Origin: Watersipora subatra
Lineage: Eukaryota > Bryozoa > Gymnolaemata > Cheilostomatida > Watersiporidae
Length of the DNA: 64,000 nucleotides
Direction of reading: 5' to 3'
Assembly (NCBI RefSeq): GCF_963576615.1
Contig: NC_088717.1
Location: 58,640,749 to 58,704,748, forward strand
The translations under genes and the position numbers were made by a program. The notes under the pieces are model-generated. The model was given only the letters and a program-made list of their open reading frames with translations. It ran no database searches and was not told where the DNA came from. Of the stretch, positions 24,560 to 35,900 are shown one piece after another. Each line of letters starts with the position of its first letter. Within the stretch, counting starts at the first letter, position 1.

Positions 24560-27500
24560 TTGGGACACGATGTAACCTACAACCAAGCCAACACCAAATA
24601 ATATTTGAAAGGCAAACTCAAACGGCTTGAAAACTTGCATCAAGATTATCCCACGACCACACGAGCGGAGCGGAAGTGTGGGAGTTTTATGATAAATGCA
24701 TGCGCACACAACTTACGAAAATTATTCATCAACAATGAGACGAACCCTCGTCAAGAAATTTCATCAAAAAATTTAAGCATCGGAATTTAAAGTCGTTAAA
24801 GTATAATAACGATACAAAACACATTTAAACCTATTTAAATATGTTACCAAGTCTTTGTAAACCAACGATAATATCTTAAAACTTACCCATCTGATTGGAT
24901 TATACACAAATAGACAGATTAATTTGAACGTAAATTGCCACATAAAGCTTGAAAAGCTCGGTTTAATAAAAGTTAAGACCGAAAATTGAAACGCCAATAA
25001 AGCCGTGCGACCGATTGTAGAACTATTTAGCAGTGCGCATTTCACGATAAAATCGTGTTCATTTCATCAGTCTATGGCATTTCTCACTTGTAATCGAATT
25101 TATTCGAAGGTTTCTGTAATAAACGTAGACCGTTTGAGGCGTAGACCGATTTACAGGTACGAAATTGTGGTACACAGTTTATCAGCCTGTGTTTTTTGTC
25201 CAATCACCGAAGGTTTCATTATTTGAAACGTTAACCGAAATTCTTTACAACTTATGTACAAGCTAGGGCCGAACTACAACGCCCCTTCAGGACGAAAACA
25301 TTTTTTATTTTGCTACAGTTTTATACGCGTGAATACTCTTATTCGCTTTCTGTTAAAGATCGCTTATCAAAACCATTCCACATTCAACGCAACCAACTTT
25401 CAAATTGTGTATAGTACACAGTAGCTTGCCATTTTACTTCTAATTTTGCATTTCAGAGTTATAATAAACATATTTCTTTATTGTTGTTGAATTACATACA
25501 TTACAGTAAATTAGGCCTACAGCTTTATAACACTTTAATAACAGCTTTTATTTTGCTGCAGTTTGCAGAAATCTTCGAGACGCATGAACGCTCATAGGTT
25601 TTCTATTATTGCAGTATTACTATATTAACAATATTGGTTATTTTAATAATATCAGTGCATTTTACTTATAATATTGGCCAACATTGCATTTCTCCTATTG
25701 CAAGGGAGAGATATAAACGTGTAATATTTTCCTTTCATTGTTGTTGTTTGTCATGACCAAACACTTTTTAAATAAATTTTCTAAAAACCTATATAAATAC
25801 CACTTCTCGATATTGCTACCTATTACGTTTTGAAAAGTAATCAAAATTGTGTATTGTTTTTTCTATTATTACTATATTAATAAAATTGATTATTCTAAGA
25901 ATATCAGTGCATTTTACTTCTAATATTGGCCAATATTGCATTTCTCCTATTGCAGGGGGAAAATATAAACATCTTTTTCATTCATTATTGCTTATTGTTG
26001 TATATAATAACACCCACACCCAGTACATTACAGCTACCATTGCAGTTATCCTATTGCACTGCAGAGCCATTTGATTGCTAATGTTGCATTTCTCAACCAT
26101 CAGTACCCTTTATTTTTTTGCCAGTATCTCTGGCCATTTCTTTGGTCGTGGGCTGTATGACAGTGGAATTTCTAGTATATTGACATTGATATCCAGAAAA
26201 AATTACTGTAGACGTTATTAATATAGCTATACTAATAGCTTGGTAGTTGAAACAATATTTTTTTCATTAAGCTAATACATTTTAAGGCATGCATAGTCAA
26301 AGCAAAACAACGCAACACAATCATAACAAAAACATCTGCCATTTATCAGCTTAACTATAATCGATGCATTAAGATACAAGACCCAGTAGCCGATTAACTG
26401 ACAGATGGTACGATATTTGATCATTAGTACTTACCAATATGGCAGGAAAAAGAAAAAGGCGGATGCAGCATGTCAGGCTAGTAAGCCGTTTTCCAAATTG
26501 GAAATTTACGATGTACTTCAAGTCGTGTAAACTACTTTTTCGGTAAATGTCGGTAAAAGCACTTCGGCAAAAGAGTTATCCTCTATTGTCAATTGATAAA
26601 AAAGACAACTCTACATATACAATCAATCTAAAAAAATTGATGACAGTAAAAAAGAGTGATAGGAAAACTAAGGGCTTGCCCACTTGACATTGAATCATTT
26701 AAACAAAACGTGCTGCCATTCATGCAAAACAAAGTAGTCTGCATGTTGTTTGCAGTGGAAAGCCTTTTTTCATTCATAGCTTTTTAATGGATAGTTAGTC
26801 TTTTCAATAACATGCTATGGGCGTGCTATCCGGTTTTGTTTTTTCTATTTTATAGGTTTTAGCTTTACTATTGTTGATTACTATGCTGTATTCTGCATTA
26901 CAACAAAAATGAATAAATAAAAAGCTGCCGTTTGATTGCATCTGCTGTCAAATCTACATTTACTGACACCATTAAATGCTGTTAACTTGCTGCTCAAGCT
27001 TAACACAATTTTTAAGGAGCAACAGTAAAAGAGGAGGCAACCTAGCACTCACAGTTTAACCTACTGAAGCATTTTAACAACGTGTTTAAAATTTTATATT
27101 GAAGTTTACTTTTTGTTCATAACTTAGAGCATACGCTCCAAAGTAAGACTACTTTTATACATACGCTTAGCTGTCCCATGCACCGTAAGAAATCGTAATG
27201 AGTAAACAGTCTAAGCATTATTAATTCATGATCTAGAAGGCGGACGAGTGAAGTAAGGATAATTTATGTAATTGGTATTTATTGATATTTACTGTAATTT
27301 GGAGTACCTGAGTTCAATCCCTGAGTGAGGCTACTTTCTTTTGGTAATGCTATTAGCATGGCTTCAGATGGACGGAGACTGCTTTATAATATCAGCCCTG
27401 CACCGCAAGACGGTCTTAGTAGGTTTGCGGCTTTTCACTTTTACACCAAAGTTGATTAGTTGTGTTTCACCAGCATTATAATGACAAATAAAACTTTTTT

Positions 27501-29590
27501 CAAGGTTTATGAGATTTTTTAGAATATCAACAACAATATAAATTTACATGAACAGGAAACCAGCAAGATATTATGAATAGAATATTTGCAGGCTAGTGAC
27601 ATGCAGTCTGCAAAAACAGGAATTGTGTGCAGCATGTGGTTCATGTCTGAGAATGCTAAAGGCCTGAAAAAATATGAATCTGCACAAGTTTAGAGGCATC
27701 ATTTTTGAACGAATAATAAAAACAAGCAAAAACATTAGACAGTATTTATTTAGAGACATGATTACAAAATAGCTTGTTTATCATTTATTTATAAGTATCT
27801 ATTTGGAGTTGTCTGTCTATTGAAATTTAGATATGGTAGAGTTATTTGCAGACTAATAGATGTAGCCTATACCATAGATTACATGACAGACGCATATACG
27901 ATGGAACATTGATAGCTTATTGCACAACTTATTCCATGCCAGCGGATTTATTAAAGAATATTGCACATTCATGAAAGTCAAAGCCCTGCAATAAACCACG
28001 CTAACACCTTTGAGCTAATTCACACTTTATTTGCTCTCCCACATTTTCACTCTGTTTATCGGGATGGTAAATGTTTTCACCGCAAATCTCTTTTCTAAAC
28101 AATAAATAGAATGCTCCAATCAATTCTATTCTCAAATCATTTTGATTTGACTCAATTAATTTATAACTTAATCAACCTGATGCAATAGTATTGCATCTAA
28201 AGTGTCTGATGCGTGTGACGAATTCAGTGCATGTACTACATTTAAAATTACTAACACGCTTTATACATCTAACTTGACTAACACGCTTAATACATCTAAC
28301 ATGATTAGCACGCCTAAGGTGTCTAGCTAGCCTCGGCACCAATGACTCACACCCATATTACCCTAATCTGTGTAGCATTTTTTGAACCAAGTTATTTTAC
28401 TTATGACTTTTTAGATTGCTAGGCATCAAGAAACAGCCTGCCAAAGTCAATGTAGTGGTCGCTCGCTTGAGGCTTACAAACGTAAAACTGTGCACTGATG
28501 TATTCTAAAATCAACATCTAGAAAAGGGAAATGACATGATGGTAAGTGATTTGAAACCATTTCCAACTTGGCAGTTTGTTACTTGACACCTAATCACTTT
28601 AGAAAGTTGTACCGAGTTCTACAAATATTCCACACAGCGATGGTGTAGTGACACACCCCCATATGGAACTGCAAAGCCATCATGGAAACAGCTGTGTTGA
28701 TCTCATTCTGCCGTGATCCAGTGTTACTGTTTGGAAGTGAAACAGCCGTGCAATGCCTCATTCTTGTGCCATAGAAAAAGCCTTAGTGACTAACAGCGTC
28801 TACTTGTGCGAGGGGATAGGTCTTACTCTCCTGTTTCTTCATATGCAGACACGTTTTGACATAAAGCATCACACAACCATTACTTTATTGTCGCGCTCTA
28901 TGAAAATATGATTTGCTCGTCGGGTTGACACTGGCACATCCAGGTGTTGCTACACTATTACTGTATGAAAACTCAGGGTTATCATACAAAGCATAATGTG
29001 AAGATAACTACTGCCTTTATTAGTTGAAATCAGCAAATAGATGTGTAAAATATTAATAGTGTGTGGGGAACATAAGGAGTTAGTCTGAAGCCAAAATGCC
29101 ACTTGTGCATTGCTTTGTTAGCATTTTACTGTTAAAACTACTAGTTGAATGTCTCAGAGAATTTGCCAGTACTGAAAGAGTACTAGATGAGTTACCAGTA
29201 CTAATGAGATCATGTAATGCTCTCACAAATAGTTGTGGCTCACATTTATCAACGACTCTGAGATTACATCAAAACTATCTAGGTCAATCTATGATTCTCG
29301 ACTGACCCATTTGAGATACACTATAGCCTCGCTTTTCACACCACTTATTTTGTATGCTTTATCTACAAGCTTTTGAGATTTCTTTTTGTACATATTTTTT
29401 GTAATATGTACAAAAAGAACATAGCGGAACAGCTATTTTCCTTTTGTACGGTTCTCCAGCAGAACAGCGAGTCCTCAATGGGTGTCTTGGAAACTTTACT
29501 TCTGTCTTTTAGATCCAGTTCATTGGCATTCAGTCTGTTTTGTTAGAGGTATTATTGATTTGCTATAAAGAAACCCTGTTATACATTACT
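24560..29590. other. Intergenic, no supported gene
   Basis: AT-rich sequence upstream of RPL8. It includes a degenerate tandem duplication of about 250 bp (25610-25770 versus 25860-26010, sharing AATATCAGTGCATTTTACTT and TTGCATTTCTCCTATTGCA) and three copies of a ~27-bp unit (28240-28320, TACATCTAACTTGACTAACA). A GAGTTCAATCCC box near 27310 hints at a decayed SINE. The RPL8 promoter should lie just above 24558, but no specific element could be assigned. Confidence 0.5.
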
Positions 29591-29592
29591 CA

Positions 29593-29598
29593 TTTATT
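29593..29598 (-). terminator. Candidate poly(A) signal
   Basis: TTTATT (plus) gives AATAAA on the minus strand about 150 nt past the stop of the terminal exon at 29748-29803. Confidence 0.4.
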
Positions 29599-29747
29599 TT
29601 ATTTCTGGCTCAGGCAAATGTAACCATACTCTACTCCTTCAAGATAGCGTTTTCCTGCTCCACTTATCAAGTTAGCTTTATTTGAATGTAAAGGCTACAA
29701 TGCATTTCTGTATAGGACGCACAGCAAGTATTTTAAAGAATACCTCA

Positions 29748-31905
29748 TTAGCCCTGCAGGGACTCTGTGAGGTACTGGCTGTTGCCTCCTACTAACACCT
29801 CGTCTGAAAAACAAGATTGCGCTAGTACCAATACTCTTCACACACAGCTTGCTTACTCTCTTCTTCACTAGAGAGAAAACGCTTCTGGTCATCAGATTTA
29901 CCTTCATATTTTATTAACCAATGTCAAGGACAATTCCATCAAGGGCTTTTTGTCCAGACACTTACATCGGGCTCTTCAAGCCATACTTCAGTAAGCTAAA
30001 TAGGTCTGTGTGTTATTTATACTTGTATCTGTGGCCGGTATAGAAACATTACAGCCAATAGTTTAGCCATTGAAGATCCAAGAGTTTTATCAGACTTTTT
30101 ACCCTTCAATTTATTAAATTCTCTTTAATCTACTGCAACAATTCTTGTGAATAATACGCATGCTATTTATTTATTTGTAAGTATTCATCCTTTCATATGC
30201 ACTTACAGGATTAAAATAGCGCAGCAGACGATTTTTCATTGCAGTAAACAAAATAATTGTTTATTATCAATTCAATACACGCAAATGCTGCATTTCACTT
30301 GTACTGTGATTTTTAGAAAAAACCCTTGAGAATATATTTGCTGGAGTAAGCAACTCATAATAGCATACCGATATTATTTTAAAGCAGCTGCTACAAGCTG
30401 ACAGAGGCAATCCATGAGTTGTACAAAATAGTATTCATGTAGAGCCTTGACAAATTCTCCCTATCATCACTCCCTCATTTTAATGCTCCCTATCATCACT
30501 CCCTCATTCTAATGCAAACCTTCGTGTCTCCCTATCATCACTCCCTCATTCTAATGCAAACCTTCGTGTCTCCCTATCATCACTCCCTCATTCTAATGCA
30601 AACCTTCGTGTCTCCCTATCATCACTCCCTCATTCTAATGCAAACCTTCGTGTCTCCCTATCATCACTCCCTCATTCTAATGCAAACCTTCGTGTCTCCC
30701 TATCATCACTCCCTCATTCTAATGCAAACCTTCGTGTCTCCCTATCATCACTCCCTCATTCTAATGCAAACTAACAGTTTTTCCATTTTTGAGTTAGCTG
30801 ATACAATAAATATCTTTCTGGTGACACTCATCATTAACTGTTGAACAAAATGTAGAAAGGACTTGAAGACAAGAACTCAAGCTGCATGTGTTAACCAGGA
30901 TTGTCTTCTCTTAATGATAAGGGATAAACAACTCGTTAATTTTTTGCACTACTTAAAGAACTTTCTTTCTTAACAATCAATGTATTCTTTCAGAAACGCT
31001 AACTATTACTATGTGTTACACTAAAAAATATTTATTATATTGTAGAAAGAGGTAACAAGTGTTGCACATAGTAAGATAGGCATTCAGAAAAATAAAACTT
31101 TTTTAGTCACTTCAAGTGTTATAACATACACACACAAGTATACCGCTATATATATCGAATAGCTGCGTAAGGAAAAGCAGAATTTTCATGCCAACCACAG
31201 GCTTGAACGTCATTGTAGTTAGAAAACTCCTAACAACATCAAAGAAATAATGTTTGTGATACATGGCAAACATGCAGCAATCCAAATACCCTTGCATGTG
31301 TACTCATTATTGCGACAAGAAATTAGATGACATCTGATTAAAAATAAGTTAAAACCAAGAATAAATGACCGTCTATCAAAAAATAGGAAATATAATCAAT
31401 GGTATGCATGATTTTTCGTGGGCATACATTGTCAATAGGATATCTGTTGCAAGACCAAGATAAATGTACAAGGTCAAGGTGTAAACATTCTCTTTCATGC
31501 CTCAATTTGACAGAGAGTTACGATGTAATAAAAGAGATCTCTTAAATTGTCACTTACTGCACCAAAAGTTTTCCACTACAAATAACCTAGCGGCTAACAT
31601 ATTCAGTAAAAGTTTAAAAACCAGACGTCTTGTTTTAATGTTAATATCACTTCAGACGTAAAATGTCTCGGGCTTGATAACTGTAGAGAATGGAGGAAAT
31701 GACGGACCTAGAGATGAGAGAATTGTATATAGCATCTAGACTGTCTCATACCTTTTCTAATGCACAAAGGTACCACCAATATGGGATAGAGATGCCTTTC
31801 ACAATGATTTAATCGATCAACAACTGGTCTATCTACATTCGAGTGATCAGCGTCAAAGTTAGCGACCCTTGGGGCAATCTTCATGACGCAAAAAAAGACA
31901 CCAAT
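29748..31905 (-). CDS. Unidentified two-exon gene (small protein or 3' part of a larger one)
   Basis: Exon 31752-31905 has acceptor TTTATCTTTCTCAG and donor AAAAG/GTATGA. It is open in one frame only: IGVFFCVMKIAPRVANFDAD, HSNVDRPVVDRLNHCERHLY, PILVVPLCIRK, ending in phase 1. Terminal exon 29748-29803 has acceptor CTTGTTTTTCAG and starts with two bases that complete an Asp codon, then EVLVGGNSQYLTESLQG and TAA. The phases fit. A Met in the first exon (MKIAPRV) would give about 62 residues if it is the start. I do not recognise the protein. The exons lie just downstream of FPGT on the same strand, so they could also belong to a read-through transcript. Confidence 0.5.
30460..30772. repeat. 42-bp minisatellite, about 7 copies
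   Basis: Copies of TCTCCCTATCATCACTCCCT, CATTCTAATGCAAACCTTCG, TG. Almost identical units. The period is a multiple of three, so a 14-residue repeat frame exists on the plus strand, but no gene context supports translation. Confidence 0.95.
30780..31740. other. No supported feature
   Basis: AT-rich sequence, probably the intron between the two minus-strand exons at 29748-29803 and 31752-31905. Confidence 0.45.
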
Positions 31906-32089
31906 CTGAGAAAGATAAACAGAAAACAATAAGAGAGAACGAAGATGAAAAAGTGGAGAAGCTGTTTACATATGCTACAGGATGAGACAATGCTGAGATA
32001 GTGCAAGGGAAGCGCGCACTGAGTGCACACTACATGACGAAAGCACAAGGGCAACAATGAAAGACAAGTCAGTAAGATTGGAGCACATT

Positions 32090-32928
32090 CTATGTAGCCA
32101 AAATATTCTGGATCTGTTCAGAAAGGATATTTCTTCGACGAATCATTTGTTTGACATCCTTGTACGAAATAACATCAGCAAAAGAGTAGTAAATTGGCGA
32201 GTGACCATTAGCAGTGAAGCCATTGGTCGATGAACCATTTATTGCAGCGCTATCTGCGGCAGCACTTTGAACGCCGTTGGCTATCATACCATTGGTGAGA
32301 GCACCATTAGGTATAGTACCGTTGGCACTGGCACAACTGGCTGCCTCACCGTTGTGAGCCAGAAGATTTTCACTGCAAGCCGAGTGTTCTAAGGGACGCT
32401 TGGAGTGAGAGAGAGCGGATTTTAGAGTATTCAGGGCGGAGGTAAAAGATTCTTGAGCTGAAGAAGAGAGTGGAAAAAGCTTAGTATGCCAAAGAGAGAA
32501 GGGATTGCCCTTCCCAAATAGTTGAGTGTGGTTCTTGAAAGGGGTGACGGAGAGAAGCCCGTGGCCAAAGTAAGAGAGATCAGCGAGCTCACTAACAGAG
32601 GAAACCTTGGCTTTCATGTCTTCATATATACTAAACATGAGAGTCACATACATGGGGCCACCCTGAGGGTCAAGGACGGGCACAGTTTGTATGGAGGTAT
32701 TTGACGGTATGGTAATATCAGAGTTGCTGGTGTACTCGCAGTCACTTATGACGCAATTCTCCTCTACACGCAGCTGGGATGGACCTGTGAAAGTACAATA
32801 TTCAACGATAGACTTGCCTGAGAAGGAACAGCGGTCTGTAACCAAGGAATTGATGATGTATCCAGTCTCAGCCTCACAAGACGCAAGGACAGACGAGCCT
32901 GCAGACAGGCAAGCCGAGTAACAGAACC
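32090..32928 (-). CDS. FPGT last exon, downstream piece
   Basis: Continues the exon after the transposon: FCYSACLSAGSSVLASCEAE, then TGYIINSLVTDRCSFSGKSI and VEYCTFTGPSQLRVEENCVI as in the family's hexapeptide-like region, LFGKGNPFSLWHTKLFPLSS, and a C-terminus with SFADVISYKDVKQMIRRRN. A low-complexity insert rich in NG (ANGTIPNGALTNGMIANG) is unlike vertebrate FPGT. TAG stop at 32090-32092. The 8-bp duplication copy is 32921-32928. Confidence 0.9.
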
Positions 32929-35900
32929 CATAGAGTTATCTCCCCCTAGAGGGATAACTGTGCCATCAACAACACGAGCGTTTCCGGTGCCAACAAGGAG
33001 CGTTTAGGCCACGCCCCTTTTTTGTGCTAGTCACTCGCAGTGATTGACAAAACGATAACATCAGCCATGAGAATGATCATGAATTTCCACAGTTAAGATA
33101 GTAATTATTGCTCTTATTAAAGAAATGTTGATTATAGTTTATTACTCTAATATATGCTTATTATTTAAAGCAATTCAATACCTACATGCATTGCAAAGGC
33201 ACTGAATAGATAGTGTTAAGTAAGTGAGTTAATGCAATCAGTTACTCCAATGATATACAGCTCCTACACATGGGGAGCTGTATATCATTGGTTACTCATA
33301 GACAAGATAGATAATCATACTGGGGTTGTATTACACTGGTGTGATGGGAAGCTAATCAACTGCCATCAACTGAAAGTATTGACATTGTATGGTGATAGAG
33401 TGATTCATTGACACCACAGTTCACAAACAGCCCTTGCATGTAATATTAGATTTCAATACATATCATCAATCAATTACATAGACTAGCTTAAAGAAAAGAT
33501 GTCCACTAGTTAGTGGACATCTTTGCTTGATGTAAGCAAGCAAAAAGTTTGAAAGTTAGAATGGCAAATGTTGCTATATGTTAGATAAAAATAAATTATA
33601 ACTAATCATACTAAATTGTAATTATTTAAAAATAAAAAAAACTTTTTTATTACTTTATTTATTAAATAATTTTTTATTGTAATCATAGCTAAACAGATTA
33701 TATTTAGCCATCACTTGCTAATTATTTCACATTTACATTTAAACACATTTGCAGTTTCATTTTTCTTCCTAATTCATGTCAACAAAAAACTTCTTCTTTC
33801 ATGATATGAAATTTAAAAGTTGTAGTTGTTTGAAATAGCTTGAAAACCTTTACAGTTGTTTTCTTTTTACTCTTAATTCATTTGAACTGCTTAAAAATAT
33901 TTTCTCATGATATGAAATTTAAAAGTTAGAATGGTAAATGTTATATAAAAATAAATTTTCTGTCCAGACTTTTTTATTACTCGGGCAACTCGGGTAGTAC
34001 AGCTCATAGTTGATGGCAGTCGATTAGCTTCCCATCACACCAATGCAATACAACCTCAGTATGACTATCTATCTCATCTATGAGTAACTGATTGCATTAA
34101 CTCACTTACTTAACACTATCTATTCAGTGCCTTTGCAAGTCAAGTAGATATCAGGGATTAGGTGTATGTCACAATTTCCATTTCCATAATTCATTTCCAT
34201 ATCAATTCCATAAAATTTCCATAATTTATTTCCATATTAGTTCCATTTCCATAACATTTCCATAATTCATTTCCATATTATTTCCATTTCCATAACATTT
34301 TCATAATTCATTTACTTATTATTTCCATTTCCATAACATTTCCCTATTTCATTTCCATAGTATTGCCATTTTCATAACATTTCCATAATTCATTTTCATA
34401 TTATTTCCATTTCCATAAAATTTCCATAATTCATTTCCATATAATTCCATTTCCATAACATTTCCATAATTCATTTCTATATTATTTCCATTTCCATAAC
34501 ATTTCCCTACTTCATTTCTATATTATTTTCCTTTCCATATTACTTCCATTTCAATAACATTTCCATATTATTTCCATTTCAATAACATTTCCATATTTCT
34601 AAAATAAAATTTCCATATTTCTAAAATAAAATTTCCATATTTCTTAAATAAAATTTCCATATCCATCTCCCTAAAATTATGGAAATATTTATGTTTATGG
34701 AAACAATGATATACAGGGGGCTGTATATCATTGGCTGTATATCATTGCTGTATGGGGCTGTGGGGGGTCGCATATCATTGATGGAAATGGATAGGAAAAA
34801 GTAAACATTTCCATAATATGTTTAGCGATCCCTGGTAGATATTGAATTGCTTTAAATAATAAGCATATATCAGAGTAATAAACTATAATCATCATTTCTT
34901 TAATATGAGCATTAATTACTATCTTAACTGTGCAAATTAATGATCATTCTCATGGCTGATGTTATTGTTCTGTCAATCACCACGAGTGACTAGCACAAAA
35001 AATGGGCGTGGCCTAAACGCTCCTTGATGGCACCGGAAACGCTAGGGTAGTTATCACTCTAGGGGGAGATAACTCTATGACAGAACCTACTAAGACCAAG
35101 TTCCTGCCTAAGGTCATGGTTAGAGCAGAAGTTGTCAAGATATTCAATCATAGTACCAATATGGTAAAACTTTGAGTATTTGAGAGCGACGACCCCAAGA
35201 GGAGAACCCTTAAGAAGGTTATACAGGTCTCTCCTTGTAGAGATAACCGTATCTGACATACTCATAATGTTCTTGCAGTTGGTTACATACTGGGCATCGG
35301 CAAACTTTCCCAATGGCTGTAGAAAATCGCCATAGGCACATATCTCTGCTGTGAGTGGCTTATGTGTCTCGTAAAAGTCGAGCAGTTTTTCGCTGATAGT
35401 GTGGTCAAAGAAAAACTGGCTGTCGGTAAACACCCAGTCCTGCTCAGTCGCGACGCTCTCTCTTATGCTATCGGGGACTTCGGAAGGACAGATAATCGCA
35501 CCTTCCTCCTTCATCAACTGCTCTGTAGGCTTTTGCAGCACTTTTTTACAGTTGAGAACTTCTACAAGAGAATTTGAAAACAAATATAAAAACCAAACCA
35601 AAAATAAATTTAACAATACGTAACGTCTATGCCCAATATATTGCTTCCATCGTATGCATTCAAAAAATCCTTTTATCATCAAGTTTCGCCTATAACTATC
35701 TAGAAACTTCTGGTTTACCAGGTCTGTCCAACAAACTGCATCTCAAAGAATAGGAACAGGTTATAAAAAACTTTTCCTAGTTTAACTTGCTTCACAAAAA
35801 AACTCTCGGTCATACCTGCTAACCTAACAGCAAGAAGTTAGAGCATTTCAATGGAAACACTTATTTCTGTAATTTTTTAACTGTATCTGTAAGTATTTTC

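Larger units (their letters stand above)
32929..35079. mobile_element. hAT-like foldback transposon inserted in FPGT coding exon
   Basis: The termini CATAGAGTTATCTCCCCCTA are perfect inverted repeats. They are flanked by identical 8-bp ACAGAACC (32921-32928 and 35080-35087). Long arms (32929-33390 against 33996-34151 plus 34843-35079) pair through CGTTTCCGGTGCC, GGAGCGTTTAGGCC and GGAAGCTAAT/ATTAGCTTCC motifs. The ~600-bp AT-rich centre has no transposase. The 8-bp duplication and CA-terminus fit the hAT superfamily (P elements also make 8 bp). Three later insertions sit inside: 33248-33290, 34152-34834 and, within that, 34704-34780. Confidence 0.9.

Noticed and set aside
30512..30844. A 110-codon frame with MQTFVSPYHHSLIL repeats
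   Set aside because: A by-product of the 42-bp minisatellite.
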